DNA from: Rhodocyclaceae bacterium
GTDB taxonomy: Bacteria; Pseudomonadota; Gammaproteobacteria; Burkholderiales; Rhodocyclaceae
NCBI GenBank assembly: GCA_025353195.1
Contig: JANXRC010000002.1
Coordinates: 1-50,977, forward strand
Reading direction: 5' to 3'
Length of the DNA stretch: 50,977 nucleotides
Shown: positions 1-7,683 of the stretch, one piece after another
Layout of the letters: every line of letters starts with the position of its first letter
How positions within the stretch are numbered: position 1 is the stretch's first letter
Translations under genes and position numbers: made by a program
Notes under the pieces: model-generated
The model's database searches: none
What the model saw: the letters and a program-made list of their open reading frames with translations, nothing else
Told to the model about the DNA's origin: nothing

Positions 1-285
1 TCATCGGCGATGACCCGCGACCGCCACGGCATCCCGATTCCGGCCAAGGGCCAAACCGTCATCCCCGACATCGTGCTGCTGCCACTGGTCGCCTTCGACC
101 CGCGAGGCTTTCGCCTTGGTTATGGTGGCGGATACTTCGACCGCACGCTGGCGACACTGGTTCCGCGCCCGCTGGCGATTGGCGTCGGCTTCGAGCTGGC
201 GCGCGTTGCGGACGTGCGGCCGCATCGGCACGACATCCCGCTCGATGCGGCAATTACCGAAGCCGGCATGGTGCGCTTCAGGTAG
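1..285 (+). CDS. 5-formyltetrahydrofolate cyclo-ligase, C-terminal part (5' end outside window)
   Basis: Only the last 94 codons are present; the frame is open to the window edge, so the ATG at base 10 is unlikely to be the start. The segment PLVAFDPRGFRLGYGGGYFD is the conserved C-terminal signature of the 5-FCL (YgfA/MTHFS) family, with the glycine-rich loop GYGGGYFDR that contributes to the nucleotide site. Family members convert 5-formyl-THF to 5,10-methenyl-THF with ATP hydrolysis in the cytoplasm, recycling a folate storage form. The gene converges on the MalY-family gene, with 32 bp between the two stop codons. Confidence 0.9.
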   Translation, partial: SSAMTRDRHGIPIPAKGQTVIPDIVLLPLVAFDPRGFRLGYGGGYFDRTLATLVPRPLAIGVGFELARVADVRPHRHDIPLDAAITEAGMVRFR

Positions 286-317
286 GAGCCGGATGCGCTC
301 CGTACAGGATAGACAAA

Positions 318-1514
318 TTATCGGCTCGTCGCCTGACGCAACCTCGCCAGCGCTGCTTCGAGCAGCGCACGCCGCGTGCCGAAGTTGAGGCGGACGAAAC
401 CCGGCGCGCCGAAATCCGCGCCGTCGGAAAGTCCCAGGCCGTGTTGCTCGAAGTAGCGCGATGGATTGTCGATGCCATGCTCCGCGGCAAACTGCCGGGC
501 ATCGATCCACGCCAGATAGGTCGCCTCCACCGGTCGCATGTCGAGGCCCGGCGCGGCGGCGACCGCGCGCTCGACGGCGCGCAGATTGCCGCGCAGATAG
601 TCGAGCAGCGCCGCCTGCCAGTCATCGCATGAGGTGAGCGCCGCTTCGGTCGCCACCATGCCCAGGGCATTGACGTGGGGCACGATGCCGTGCATGGCGT
701 CGCGGAAACGCTGCCGCAGGCGGCTATCGGGAATGATGGCAAAGGCGCAGCCCAGCCCGGGAATGTTGAAGGTCTTCGACGGCGCCAACAGAGTGATGCT
801 GCGCGCCGCAATTTCCGGGCTGAGCGTGGCCAGCAGTCGGTGCCGGCGGGACGGCGACAGGACCAGGCCGTTGTGGATCTCATCCGAACACACCACCATG
901 TCGTGCTTTTCGGCCAGCAGCGCGATCTGCCACAGTTCGTCCTCGTTCCATACGCGCCCGGTCGGATTGTGCGGATGGCAGAGCAGGAGGAGTTTCGCCC
1001 GGCTGGTCCTGAGTACCGCATCCACCGTGGGGAAATCCCACAACCAGCCGGCGGAGTCGCACACCAGCGGAGCACTCGCCACGCGCCGGCCGGAAAACGC
1101 CGGCGCCGAAAGAAACGGCGGATAGATCGGCGTCGCGGTAAAAACAGCATCGCCCGCGTCGCCGACGGCACGGCAGGCGACATTGAGGCCGGACACTAGG
1201 CCCGGCAGCCAGACGATCCACTCGGGGTCGATGCTCCACTCGAACTTGCGAGCGAGGTAGCCGACCACTGCGTCGATCTGGCCCGCAGTGGGCTGGTTGT
1301 AGCCGAACACGCCATGCTCGATGCGCCGGCGCAAGGCCGTCAGCACGGCCGGCGGCGCGGCAAAATCCATGTCGGCGACCCACAGCGGAATTATGTCCCT
1401 GTCCCCCAGGACGGGGACGGTATCCCGGGACATGTCACCGTCGCCGGCATACCTGGCCCACTTCACCGAATCGGTGTGGGCCCGCTCGATGACGGCGTCA
1501 AAGTCAAAGCTCAT
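318..1514 (-). CDS. MalY/PatB-family PLP-dependent C-S lyase / aminotransferase
   Basis: Fold-type I PLP enzyme of 398 residues, related to cystathionine beta-lyase MalY/PatB. Visible marks are LWVADMDF near the N terminus, HPHNPTGR, SDEIHN and the PLP-lysine motif APSKTFN near residue 247. Such enzymes cleave C-S bonds of cystathionine or cysteine conjugates; the true substrate is not readable here. I chose the ATG giving MSFDFDAVIE because it matches the family N terminus and has a GGGG stretch 8 nt upstream; an ATG at 1529 directly after the ilvA stop would add five residues. The gene follows ilvA closely and is probably co-transcribed. Oddity: between SVKW and IPLW there are about ten more residues than in E. 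coli MalY or B. subtilis PatB, and this stretch is encoded by a palindrome (see the repeat entry). Confidence 0.85.
   Translation of the reverse strand: MSFDFDAVIERAHTDSVKWARYAGDGDMSRDTVPVLGDRDIIPLWVADMDFAAPPAVLTALRRRIEHGVFGYNQPTAGQIDAVVGYLARKFEWSIDPEWIVWLPGLVSGLNVACRAVGDAGDAVFTATPIYPPFLSAPAFSGRRVASAPLVCDSAGWLWDFPTVDAVLRTSRAKLLLLCHPHNPTGRVWNEDELWQIALLAEKHDMVVCSDEIHNGLVLSPSRRHRLLATLSPEIAARSITLLAPSKTFNIPGLGCAFAIIPDSRLRQRFRDAMHGIVPHVNALGMVATEAALTSCDDWQAALLDYLRGNLRAVERAVAAAPGLDMRPVEATYLAWIDARQFAAEHGIDNPSRYFEQHGLGLSDGADFGAPGFVRLNFGTRRALLEAALARLRQATSR
1393..1433. repeat. imperfect palindrome inside the MalY-family gene
   Basis: ATGTCCCTGTCCCC is followed within a few bases by GGGGACGGTATCCCGGGACAT, giving an imperfect hairpin of two nested inverted segments (ATGTCCC/GGGACAT and GTCCCC/GGGGAC). 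It lies in frame and encodes the extra residues around MSRDTVPVLGDRD. The ATGTCCCTGTCCCC type of sequence resembles REP-like palindromes that I know from other genomes; that link is from memory and not tested. Confidence 0.55.
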
Positions 1515-1529
1515 GTGCGAGCCCCACAT

Positions 1530-3035
1530 TCACCCGAGAAACAAGCGGTAGGCCGGATTCTTCGATTCATCCCAATAGCGATAGCCGAGGTTTTTGAGGA
1601 AGGCGCGGAAGTCCTTCATTTCCTGCGGCGGCACCTCCATGCCGACCAGCACGCGACCGGTATCGGCGCCGTGGTTGCGATAGTGGAACAGGGTGATGTT
1701 CCAGCCGGCGCTCATCTTGTTGAGGAAATGCATCAGGGCGCCAGGGCGTTCGGGAAACTCGAAGCGGTAGATCAGCTCATGCTTCACCAGCGACGCGTGG
1801 CCGCCGACCAGATGGCGAATGTGCAGCTTGGCCATTTCATCGTCGGTCAGGTCCAGCGCCGGATAGCCGCTCTTTTCCAGTTGCCGGACCAGCCTGGTCG
1901 CTTCGCCGCGATTGGCGACCTGCATGCCGACAAATACATGCGCCTCGCCGGCATCGTGAAAACGGTAATTGAACTCGGTGATGCTGTGCTCACCGATCAG
2001 CGCCATGAACTTCTTGTAACTGCCGGGCTTCTCCGGCAACGTCACGGCCAGCACGGCTTCCCGCTGTTCGCCGACTTCGGCGCGCTCGGCGACAAAGCGC
2101 AGGCGGTCGAAATTCATGTTGGCGCCGGAGGCCACCGCCACCAGCGTCTTGCCATGTACGCCGTGCTTGTGCGCCCAGGCCTTGGCACCGGCGATGGCCA
2201 GTGCGCCGGCCGGTTCGAGAATCGTGCGCGTGTCCTCGAACACATCCTTGATCGCCGCACAGATGGCGTCGGTATCGACCAGGACCATTTCATCGACATA
2301 TTCGCGGCACAGGCGAAAGGTCTCGGCGCCGACATATTTCACCGCCGCGCCATCGGCAAACAGGCCTACCTGTTCCAGCCGCACGCGCTTGCCCGCCGCC
2401 AGCGAGCGGGCCATGGCATCGGCGTCGGCGGCCTCGACGCCGATGATCCTGGTCTGCGGCCGCAAACGCTTGATGTAGGCCGCCACCCCTGAGATCAGCC
2501 CGCCGCCACCAACGCAACAGAACACCGCATCGATCGGCTCGGGATGCTGGCGCAGGATCTCCATGCCGATGGTGCCCTGTCCGGCGATCACGTCCGGATC
2601 ATCGAAGGGATGCACGAAATTGAGCTTCTGCTTCTTTTCCAGTTCGAGAGCGTGAGCGTAGGCCGCGTCATACGACTCGCCTGCCAGCACCACCTCGCCG
2701 CCGAGCTTTCGCACCGCGTCGATCTTGATCTGCGGCGTGGTGGTGGGCATCACGATCACGGCGCGGATGCCGAGCTTTTGCGCCGATAGCGCCACCCCCT
2801 GGGCGTGATTGCCGGCCGAAGCGCAGATCACGCCACGCTTGCGCTGCGCGGCCGTCAGGTGAACGATCTTGTTGTAGGCGCCACGCAACTTGAAGCTGAA
2901 TACCGGCTGCATGTCCTCGCGTTTGAGGAAGATGCGGTTGCCCATGCGCGCCGAGAGAATGGACGCCAGTTCCAGCGGCGTCTCAATGGCAACATCATAA
3001 ACGCGGGCGTTCAGAATTCTTTCGAGATAGTCCAT
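1530..3035 (-). CDS. ilvA: threonine ammonia-lyase, biosynthetic (IlvA)
   Basis: A 501-residue PLP enzyme that deaminates L-threonine to 2-oxobutanoate, the first step of isoleucine synthesis. The N-terminal catalytic domain (about residues 1-320) carries the PLP-lysine motif FSFKLRGAYNK and the phosphate loop CVGGGGLISG. The C-terminal third (EQREAVLAVTLPEKPGSYKKF and HELIYRFEFPERPGALMHF) forms two ACT-like regulatory domains, as in isoleucine-inhibited E. coli IlvA (514 residues). The ORF track extends 66 codons upstream, but MDYLERILNARVYDVA is the family N terminus, so I place the start at 3035. The stop abuts the MalY-family gene, suggesting an operon. Confidence 0.95.
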   Translation of the reverse strand: MDYLERILNARVYDVAIETPLELASILSARMGNRIFLKREDMQPVFSFKLRGAYNKIVHLTAAQRKRGVICASAGNHAQGVALSAQKLGIRAVIVMPTTTPQIKIDAVRKLGGEVVLAGESYDAAYAHALELEKKQKLNFVHPFDDPDVIAGQGTIGMEILRQHPEPIDAVFCCVGGGGLISGVAAYIKRLRPQTRIIGVEAADADAMARSLAAGKRVRLEQVGLFADGAAVKYVGAETFRLCREYVDEMVLVDTDAICAAIKDVFEDTRTILEPAGALAIAGAKAWAHKHGVHGKTLVAVASGANMNFDRLRFVAERAEVGEQREAVLAVTLPEKPGSYKKFMALIGEHSITEFNYRFHDAGEAHVFVGMQVANRGEATRLVRQLEKSGYPALDLTDDEMAKLHIRHLVGGHASLVKHELIYRFEFPERPGALMHFLNKMSAGWNITLFHYRNHGADTGRVLVGMEVPPQEMKDFRAFLKNLGYRYWDESKNPAYRLFLG

Positions 3036-3153
3036 GACAGCGGGGCAAAAGCTACGGCGATGGCAAAGGGTAACATGGGGCACGGACTTGGCTTTCACCG
3101 CCGAAGCCGGTCTGGCCGGCCGGCGCCGTGGATCGCGACGGGAAAGCGGCCCG

Positions 3154-4521
3154 CTACGCGCTGGTCGTAACCGGCGCCGGGATATTCTGAGCCGAAATGC
3201 GCAGGAAGTAAGCCAGCACACCTGCCCCTGCAATCACCAGGCTCGCCGCGCCTGCCATCCAGAATCCGGCCGCTCCGCGCGGCGCGCCGAAAGTATCGGT
3301 CAGCCCCAGCAGATAGCCGCCGCCGAGACCCACGCCCCATAACGCGACGGCATAAATCACCATCGGCGCCGTGGCGCGTTTGTAGCCGCGCAGGACCTGG
3401 GCCATGACCGCCTGGACGGCATCGGCGACATGATAGAAGGCGACGATGGACAGCAGCGTCGCAGCGGCCGCGGCGACCTGCGCATCGGCCGTGTAGGCGC
3501 GCGCCAGCGGCCCGGCGCCGAGATAAATCGCGGCGCCGAGAACCGCCGCCGCGACGCAACCGACCGTTAGCCCGAGCAATCCGGCGTGTCGCGAGCGCCG
3601 ACTGTCACCGGCGCCCAGTGCCTGCCCGACCAGCACGCCAGTGGCACTGCCCAGCGCCAGCGGCACCATGAAGACGAACACCGCGACGTTGGCGGCAATC
3701 TGGTGCGCCGCGGAGATTTCCGGCCCGAGCCGGGCAATGAACAGCGCCATGAAGGTAAACGCCGTGACGTCGACCAGAAAGGTGGCGCCCATCGGCAGCC
3801 CGAGCAGCAGAAACTCGCGCAAGGCCGCGACGCGCGGCGGCTCGAAGCGGGCGAAGACACCATACGGCGCGTACTCGGCGTCGCGTCGGCACCACAGCCA
3901 GGCCAGCGTGGCGATGGTCCACATGATGATGGCAGAAGACCAGCCGCAGCCGGCGCCGCCCAGCGCCGGGAAACCGAAATGGCCGTACATGAGCACCCAG
4001 TTGAGCGGCACTTTCAGCGCCAGGCCCAGCAGGTTGAAGGCCATCACCGGGCGCGGCCGGCCGATGCCGGCGGTGAAGCCGAAAAAGACGCGGAAGAACA
4101 GCACCCCCGGCACCGCCCAGGCCACGCCGTCGAGATAGGCGCGGACTTTCAGCTCGACCTCCGGCGTGAGGCGCGAAAAATGCAGCAGGGGATCGGGATG
4201 CTTCAACACGGCAAAGGCAACCACCGACAGCCCCAGTGCCAGCCAGGCGCATTGCCGCACATCGGCGCCGATCTCCTTGAAGCGGCCCGCCCCGTAGTGA
4301 TGCGCCACCACCGGGGTGAGCGCCAGCAGAACACCCATGGCCGTCACAAAAACCGTGGCGTAGATGCTGGCGCCGATGCCGACCGCCGCCAGATCGAGCG
4401 ATGAAAGGCGGCCAGCCATTACGGTGTCGATCACGCCATTGGCCATCACTGCGGCCTGGGCGATCAGCACAGGCCACGCCAGGTGCAACAGTTCGCGCGG
4501 CAGGGAACGTGGGGCAGGCAT
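3154..4521 (-). CDS. MATE family efflux transporter (NorM-like)
   Basis: A 455-residue inner-membrane protein with about twelve hydrophobic segments, opening with [27 protein letters not shown], which is typical of the first helix of MATE/NorM exporters. The internal repeat characteristic of the family shows in the second half (LLLGLPMGATFLVDVTAFTFMALFIARLG). MATE proteins expel cationic drugs or metabolites by Na+ or H+ antiport; specificity cannot be read here. It is transcribed on the same strand as ilvA and the TPM cluster but separated by 118 bp and 75 bp, so it may be monocistronic. The stop is TAG at 3154. Confidence 0.92.
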   Translation of the reverse strand: MPAPRSLPRELLHLAWPVLIAQAAVMANGVIDTVMAGRLSSLDLAAVGIGASIYATVFVTAMGVLLALTPVVAHHYGAGRFKEIGADVRQCAWLALGLSVVAFAVLKHPDPLLHFSRLTPEVELKVRAYLDGVAWAVPGVLFFRVFFGFTAGIGRPRPVMAFNLLGLALKVPLNWVLMYGHFGFPALGGAGCGWSSAIIMWTIATLAWLWCRRDAEYAPYGVFARFEPPRVAALREFLLLGLPMGATFLVDVTAFTFMALFIARLGPEISAAHQIAANVAVFVFMVPLALGSATGVLVGQALGAGDSRRSRHAGLLGLTVGCVAAAVLGAAIYLGAGPLARAYTADAQVAAAAATLLSIVAFYHVADAVQAVMAQVLRGYKRATAPMVIYAVALWGVGLGGGYLLGLTDTFGAPRGAAGFWMAGAASLVIAGAGVLAYFLRISAQNIPAPVTTSA

Positions 4522-4583
4522 GCGCGAAGTCTAGTGCCAGCCGCTGGATCTATGGTACTAGCCGACGGCGCAACAATGGCCGA

Positions 4584-4597
4584 ACACCGGCCGGTGT
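4584..4597. repeat. perfect 14-bp palindrome at the 3' end of the TPM gene
   Basis: ACACCGGCCGGTGT is perfectly self-complementary and overlaps the first base of the downstream TPM-domain stop codon, in the 75-bp gap before the MATE gene. It lacks a T tract, so it is not a classical intrinsic terminator; it could stabilise the mRNA end or be chance in GC-rich DNA. Confidence 0.4.
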
Positions 4598-5094
4598 CAG
4601 AGCACCAGCGGCTGATCCGGCAGTTCGTTGGGGTTGTTGGCGCCGGCGGGGAAGTGGCTGGCCAGCAGCGCGCCGGCGCGCGTCACGGCCTGCAGCGCGC
4701 CGCCTCGCCATTCGCCGCGGCGGAAGCTCGCCTCCATGGCGCGGCAAATGGCACCCCATTCGGCCTGCGGTACGCGCACTGCGATGCCGCGGTCGGCAAG
4801 AATTTCGACCTTGCGGTCGACCAGTTGCACGTAGATCAGGATGCCGCTGTTTTCTTCCGTATCCCAAACGCGTAGCTGCGAAAACAGCTCCACCGCCCTC
4901 GCTCGCGGCGTCATCTCGCGCCACAGCGCAGACATTGGCATGGGGCCCTCCACCACGAAACGCAATTCGCCGCGATGCGACTTCTCGCAGGCCGTGATGG
5001 CCTCGCCGATGGCGGCGAGATCGGCACGGGCAAAGACCCGTTGCAGCCACCAATCCGGCAGCAGCAAATGCTTGAGCAAACGCGACAGTTTCAT
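4597..5094 (-). CDS. TPM-domain protein, short cytoplasmic-type paralogue
   Basis: A 165-residue protein with a TPM fold (TPM_phosphatase family) over most of its length: ACEKSHRGELRFVVEG, WDTEENSGILIYVQLVDRKVEILADRGI and AEWGAICRAMEASFRRGEW match the second-TPM-protein type found beside LemA clusters. It has no signal peptide. The ORF track extends upstream through the preceding gene; I use MKLSRLLKHLLLPDWW, whose ATG begins 1 bp after the stop of the upstream TPM gene. Function is unproven: TPM domains have been proposed as phosphatases or envelope quality-control modules. It is the last gene of lemA-TPM-TPM. Confidence 0.82.
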   Translation of the reverse strand: MKLSRLLKHLLLPDWWLQRVFARADLAAIGEAITACEKSHRGELRFVVEGPMPMSALWREMTPRARAVELFSQLRVWDTEENSGILIYVQLVDRKVEILADRGIAVRVPQAEWGAICRAMEASFRRGEWRGGALQAVTRAGALLASHFPAGANNPNELPDQPLVL

Positions 5095-5095
5095 C

Positions 5096-5935
5096 TCACC
5101 AGCCTCCCGAGGCGCCGCCACCACCAAAACCGCCTCCCCCACCGCTGAAGCCGCCGCCTGACGAAGAACCGCCGCCACCCAGGAAGCCGCCCAGCAAGAA
5201 CAGGTTGAAGAAGGAAAGGACGAAGATCGCGACGCCCGCCAACAGCCCGGCCAGCCACGAACCGAAGATGAGAAAACCCAGCCAGCCGGCAACAGCCGCG
5301 GCAGCAAACGAACCGAAGAGGCCGAACATCATGCGCAGCACTCCGCCGGCGACGACCGCTGCGATCAGCCACGGCGACAGATCGGGGCCCTCTGCGTTCT
5401 TTCCCCCGCCGTCTGCTGGAAGCTCCGCCGGCACATCCGACGCCGGCCCTCCCATGGCTTGATCCAGTCCCTCGATGGCGGCCCGCAGACCGCCAAAGAA
5501 GTCACCCTGCTTGAACAACGGCGCCATGCGCTCGGCGATGATGCGCTTGGCCACCGCATCGGGAATCGAGCCCTCCAGCCCGTAACCAACCTCGATGCGC
5601 ATTTTGCGGTCGTTCTTCGCCACGATGACGATGACGCCGTTGTCGGCGCCCTTGTGCCCGATCTTCCAGGCTTCAGCCAAACGAATGCCAAACTGCTCGA
5701 TGGCTTCCGGCTGCGTGCTGGGCAGCATCAGGATGGCGATCTGCGCACCACGCGTCCTCTCAATGGCCGCGAGTTGCGCCTCCAGCCGGCCTTTTTGGGT
5801 GGCGTCGAGGGTTGCCGTCAGATCGGTGACGCGAGCGCTCAGCGCCGGCACCGGCACCAGGTCCGCTGCCGCGCAAATGCCCGGCCACAGCGCGAGCCAG
5901 AGCAGCGACAGCAGGCCGGGCCAGATGCGGCGCAC
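5096..5935 (-). CDS. secreted, membrane-anchored TPM-domain protein (YgcG-like)
   Basis: About 279 residues: an N-terminal signal sequence (RRIWPGLLSLLWLALWPGICAAA), a periplasmic TPM domain (VTDLTATLDATQKGRLEAQLAAIE, then GVIVIVAKNDRKMRIEVGYGLEG), two or three hydrophobic segments around residues 170-245, and a glycine/serine-rich tail ending GGGASGGW. This architecture is typical of YgcG-type proteins paired with LemA. I prefer the GTG at 5935, just after the lemA stop, because it gives a compact signal peptide; an ATG at 5986 would overlap lemA by 47 bp. The biochemical role is unknown; the Gly-rich tail may be disordered. Confidence 0.82.
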   Translation of the reverse strand: MRRIWPGLLSLLWLALWPGICAAADLVPVPALSARVTDLTATLDATQKGRLEAQLAAIERTRGAQIAILMLPSTQPEAIEQFGIRLAEAWKIGHKGADNGVIVIVAKNDRKMRIEVGYGLEGSIPDAVAKRIIAERMAPLFKQGDFFGGLRAAIEGLDQAMGGPASDVPAELPADGGGKNAEGPDLSPWLIAAVVAGGVLRMMFGLFGSFAAAAVAGWLGFLIFGSWLAGLLAGVAIFVLSFFNLFLLGGFLGGGGSSSGGGFSGGGGGFGGGGASGGW

Positions 5936-5939
5936 GAGC

Positions 5940-6566
5940 TTACTTGGCTGCGGCGGAGGCAGCTGCGGCGGGAGCCGGCGCATCAAACTTGATCGCCGGC
6001 GGCGTCGACATGGCCTTTTCGTCCTCGACCGTGAAATTGGCCTTGGTCTTCCAGCCCATGACGCTGGCGGTCACGCTGTTGGGGAAGGTGCGGACCGAGA
6101 CGTTGTACTCCTGGACGGTCTTGATGTAGCGGTTGCGGGCCACGGTTATGCGGTTCTCGGTGCCCTCCACTTGGGCCTGCAGATCGCGGAAATTGGCGTC
6201 GGCCTTGAGCTGCGGATAGTTCTCCGAAACCACCAGCAGGCGCGAGAGTGCGCCACCCAGTTCGCTCTGCGCCTTCTGGAACTTGGCAAAGGCAGCGGGA
6301 TCATTGATCAACTCCGGCGTCGCCTTCAAGCCGGCGACGTTGGCGCGCGCCTCGGTCACCCGCGTCAGCACTTCCTTCTCGTGGCTGGCATAGCCCTGCA
6401 CCACGGATACGAGATTGGGAATCAGGTCGGCGCGGCGCTTGTACTGGTTCAAGACTTCCGACCACGAGGCATTCACCGCCTCATCATTGACCTGGATCTG
6501 GTTGTAGCCGCAGCCGGACAGCAGCGAGGCGGCAAGGGCGAGCACGGCGAGCAGACGCATACGCAT
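5940..6566 (-). CDS. lemA: LemA family lipoprotein
   Basis: A 208-residue LemA protein. The N terminus MRMRLLAVLALAASLLSGCGYN is a lipoprotein signal with lipobox LSGC, so the protein should be anchored on the periplasmic side. The following helical region (VNASWSEVLNQYKRRADLIPNLVSVVQGY, YPQLKADANFRDLQAQVEGTENRI) is the conserved LemA core. The chosen ATG has GGAG at 6573-6576 with 6-nt spacing; the ORF-track start is too far upstream. It ends just before the first TPM gene, and lemA with TPM genes is a recurrent bacterial cluster of unknown function in envelope biology. Confidence 0.9.
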   Translation of the reverse strand: MRMRLLAVLALAASLLSGCGYNQIQVNDEAVNASWSEVLNQYKRRADLIPNLVSVVQGYASHEKEVLTRVTEARANVAGLKATPELINDPAAFAKFQKAQSELGGALSRLLVVSENYPQLKADANFRDLQAQVEGTENRITVARNRYIKTVQEYNVSVRTFPNSVTASVMGWKTKANFTVEDEKAMSTPPAIKFDAPAPAAAASAAAK

Positions 6567-6682
6567 GGGGTTCTCCATCGGGTAGGGGAAACACTCTGCA
6601 ATATGGCGGCGATGGGGTGGGATTGCAAGGGGTGGAGTTATTCGCCGTATTGCCAACGCCGACTCTTGGCTCAGTAATGAAT

Positions 6683-6711
6683 TTGCAGATTTACTGCTTT
6701 TCTGCAATACT
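6683..6711 (+). promoter_or_regulatory. antitoxin promoter with inverted-repeat operator candidate
   Basis: TTGCAGA (6683-6689) and TCTGCAA (6701-6707) form an inverted repeat with an 11-bp gap. TTGCAG can serve as a -35 with a 17-bp spacer to AATACT (6706-6711), so the repeat would cover the promoter, as expected for a self-repressing toxin-antitoxin operon. The predicted transcription start falls at or next to the antitoxin ATG at 6719. Confidence 0.5.
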
Positions 6712-6718
6712 TCAATAC

Positions 6719-6952
6719 ATGAAAACAACTTTAACCATGACCGGTCGTGGCGTCATTACGCTTCCGGCCAAACTGCGCGAAGCGCTCGGGCTTGCCGCGG
6801 ACGATCAACTGATCGCGGAGACAACGCCGGAAGGCCTCTTGTTGCGGCCTGCCGTGACACTGCCTATTGAGTTGTACAGCGACGAGCGCCTGCGTGAATT
6901 CGAAGAGGCAGAGGCGGAATTGGCCACAGTGCTGAACAAGAAGTCGCACTGA
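6719..6952 (+). CDS. AbrB/MazE-type antitoxin of a PIN toxin pair
   Basis: A 77-residue protein whose N-terminal half, MTGRGVITLPAKLREALGLAADDQLIAE, matches the swapped-hairpin AbrB/SpoVT/MazE DNA-binding fold. The acidic C terminus (SDERLREFEEAEAELATVL) would be the toxin-binding segment. The start at 6719 is chosen over the track's 6617 because the fold begins there. No Shine-Dalgarno is visible before it, while a plausible -10 ends 7 bp upstream, so the mRNA may be leaderless. It precedes the PIN toxin gene by 4 bp. By family analogy it neutralises the toxin and represses the operon. Confidence 0.85.
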   Translation: MKTTLTMTGRGVITLPAKLREALGLAADDQLIAETTPEGLLLRPAVTLPIELYSDERLREFEEAEAELATVLNKKSH

Positions 6953-6956
6953 CGCA

Positions 6957-7367
6957 GTGAGGATTTTCCTCGATGCCAACATCCTGTTCTCGGCTGCGCG
7001 CGCCGACGGCGCGGTAAGGCAATTACTGGCCCTTTCCGAGGCCGCCGGACACGAACTGTGGGCCGACGCCTACGTCTTCGAGGAAGCGCGGCGCAATCTC
7101 GCCGCCAAAGCCCCGGACGCCCTTCCGGTGCTGCATGCCATGACCACCCGGATCAAGCTTGGTGGCCTGCTTGCCCACACCAGCCTGCTGCCGGAGACGA
7201 CGACCTTGCCCGAAAAAGACCGGCCAGTGCTCGCCGCCGCCATCCACCACCGCTGCGATATCCTGGTCACCGGCGACCGCACCCATTTTGGCCCGCTCTA
7301 CGGAAAGACGATTCGCGGCGTTACCGTGCTATCGCCGACCATGCTGGCGGAGACTGTTTTGCGCTAG
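6957..7367 (+). CDS. PIN-domain ribonuclease toxin (VapC-like)
   Basis: A 136-residue PIN-domain protein. The acidic residues expected for metal-dependent RNase activity are visible as FLDANI near residue 5, YVFEEARRNL in the first third, and DRPVLAAA with TGDRTHFG toward the C terminus. The start is GTG at 6957, four bases after the antitoxin stop. With its AbrB-type partner it forms a type II toxin-antitoxin module; the RNA target is unknown. The pair sits between lemA, transcribed divergently, and the DUF3683 oxidoreductase gene. Confidence 0.85.
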   Translation: MRIFLDANILFSAARADGAVRQLLALSEAAGHELWADAYVFEEARRNLAAKAPDALPVLHAMTTRIKLGGLLAHTSLLPETTTLPEKDRPVLAAAIHHRCDILVTGDRTHFGPLYGKTIRGVTVLSPTMLAETVLR

Positions 7368-7683
7368 GACGGTGGCACTTCGCAAACCGGGTCGAACACG
7401 ACCCCTTCGCCCGGGGCAGTCCGGTTGCGTTGTCCGACGACGACCGCTTTTGGCCGGCTAGTTTAGCGACCGGCCCGGCGGGCCTTCCACAACGAGGGGA
7501 GCCCGAAGGGCCGGGGAGGCGGGGCACGCTTCTTTGGGTACTTTCTTGTCGTGCAACAAGAAAGTACCTCGCCCGCCGGGGCGAGACCCGGCGCGGCCAT
7601 ACAGCCCCGACCACACGCCGCGCAGGGCCTCTGCCACGCCCCATCGCCTACAATAGAGGCCTTTGGCTCCACCGAATACCAGC
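7368..7683. other. 316-bp intergenic gap without a credible gene
   Basis: The short ORFs here look like chance GC-rich frames. The gap contains dyads such as GGCCGGCTAG and GACCGGCCCGGCGGGCC, a perfect 13-bp hairpin (separate entry), and TACAAT at 7649-7654, which could be a -10 for the downstream gene but lacks a convincing -35. The text around TTCTTTGGGTACTTTCTTGT resembles a dispersed noncoding repeat I know from proteobacterial genomes. Confidence 0.6.
7537..7568. repeat. perfect 13-bp inverted repeat, dispersed-repeat type
   Basis: GGTACTTTCTTGT and ACAAGAAAGTACC are perfect complements around the 6-nt loop CGTGCA. There is no T tract. Similar CTTTCTT...AAGAAAG hairpins occur as multi-copy intergenic elements in many beta- and gammaproteobacteria, so this is likely one copy of a genome-wide repeat; copy number cannot be judged from the window. 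Confidence 0.65.

Noticed and set aside
1314-2492. 392-residue plus-strand ORF across the MalY-family gene and ilvA
   Set aside because: It crosses two real minus-strand genes and has shadow-type composition.
3036-3233. N-terminal extension of IlvA in the ORF track
   Set aside because: The extra 66 residues are Arg/Pro-rich, do not fit the family and enter the MATE 3' region; MDYLERIL is the family start.
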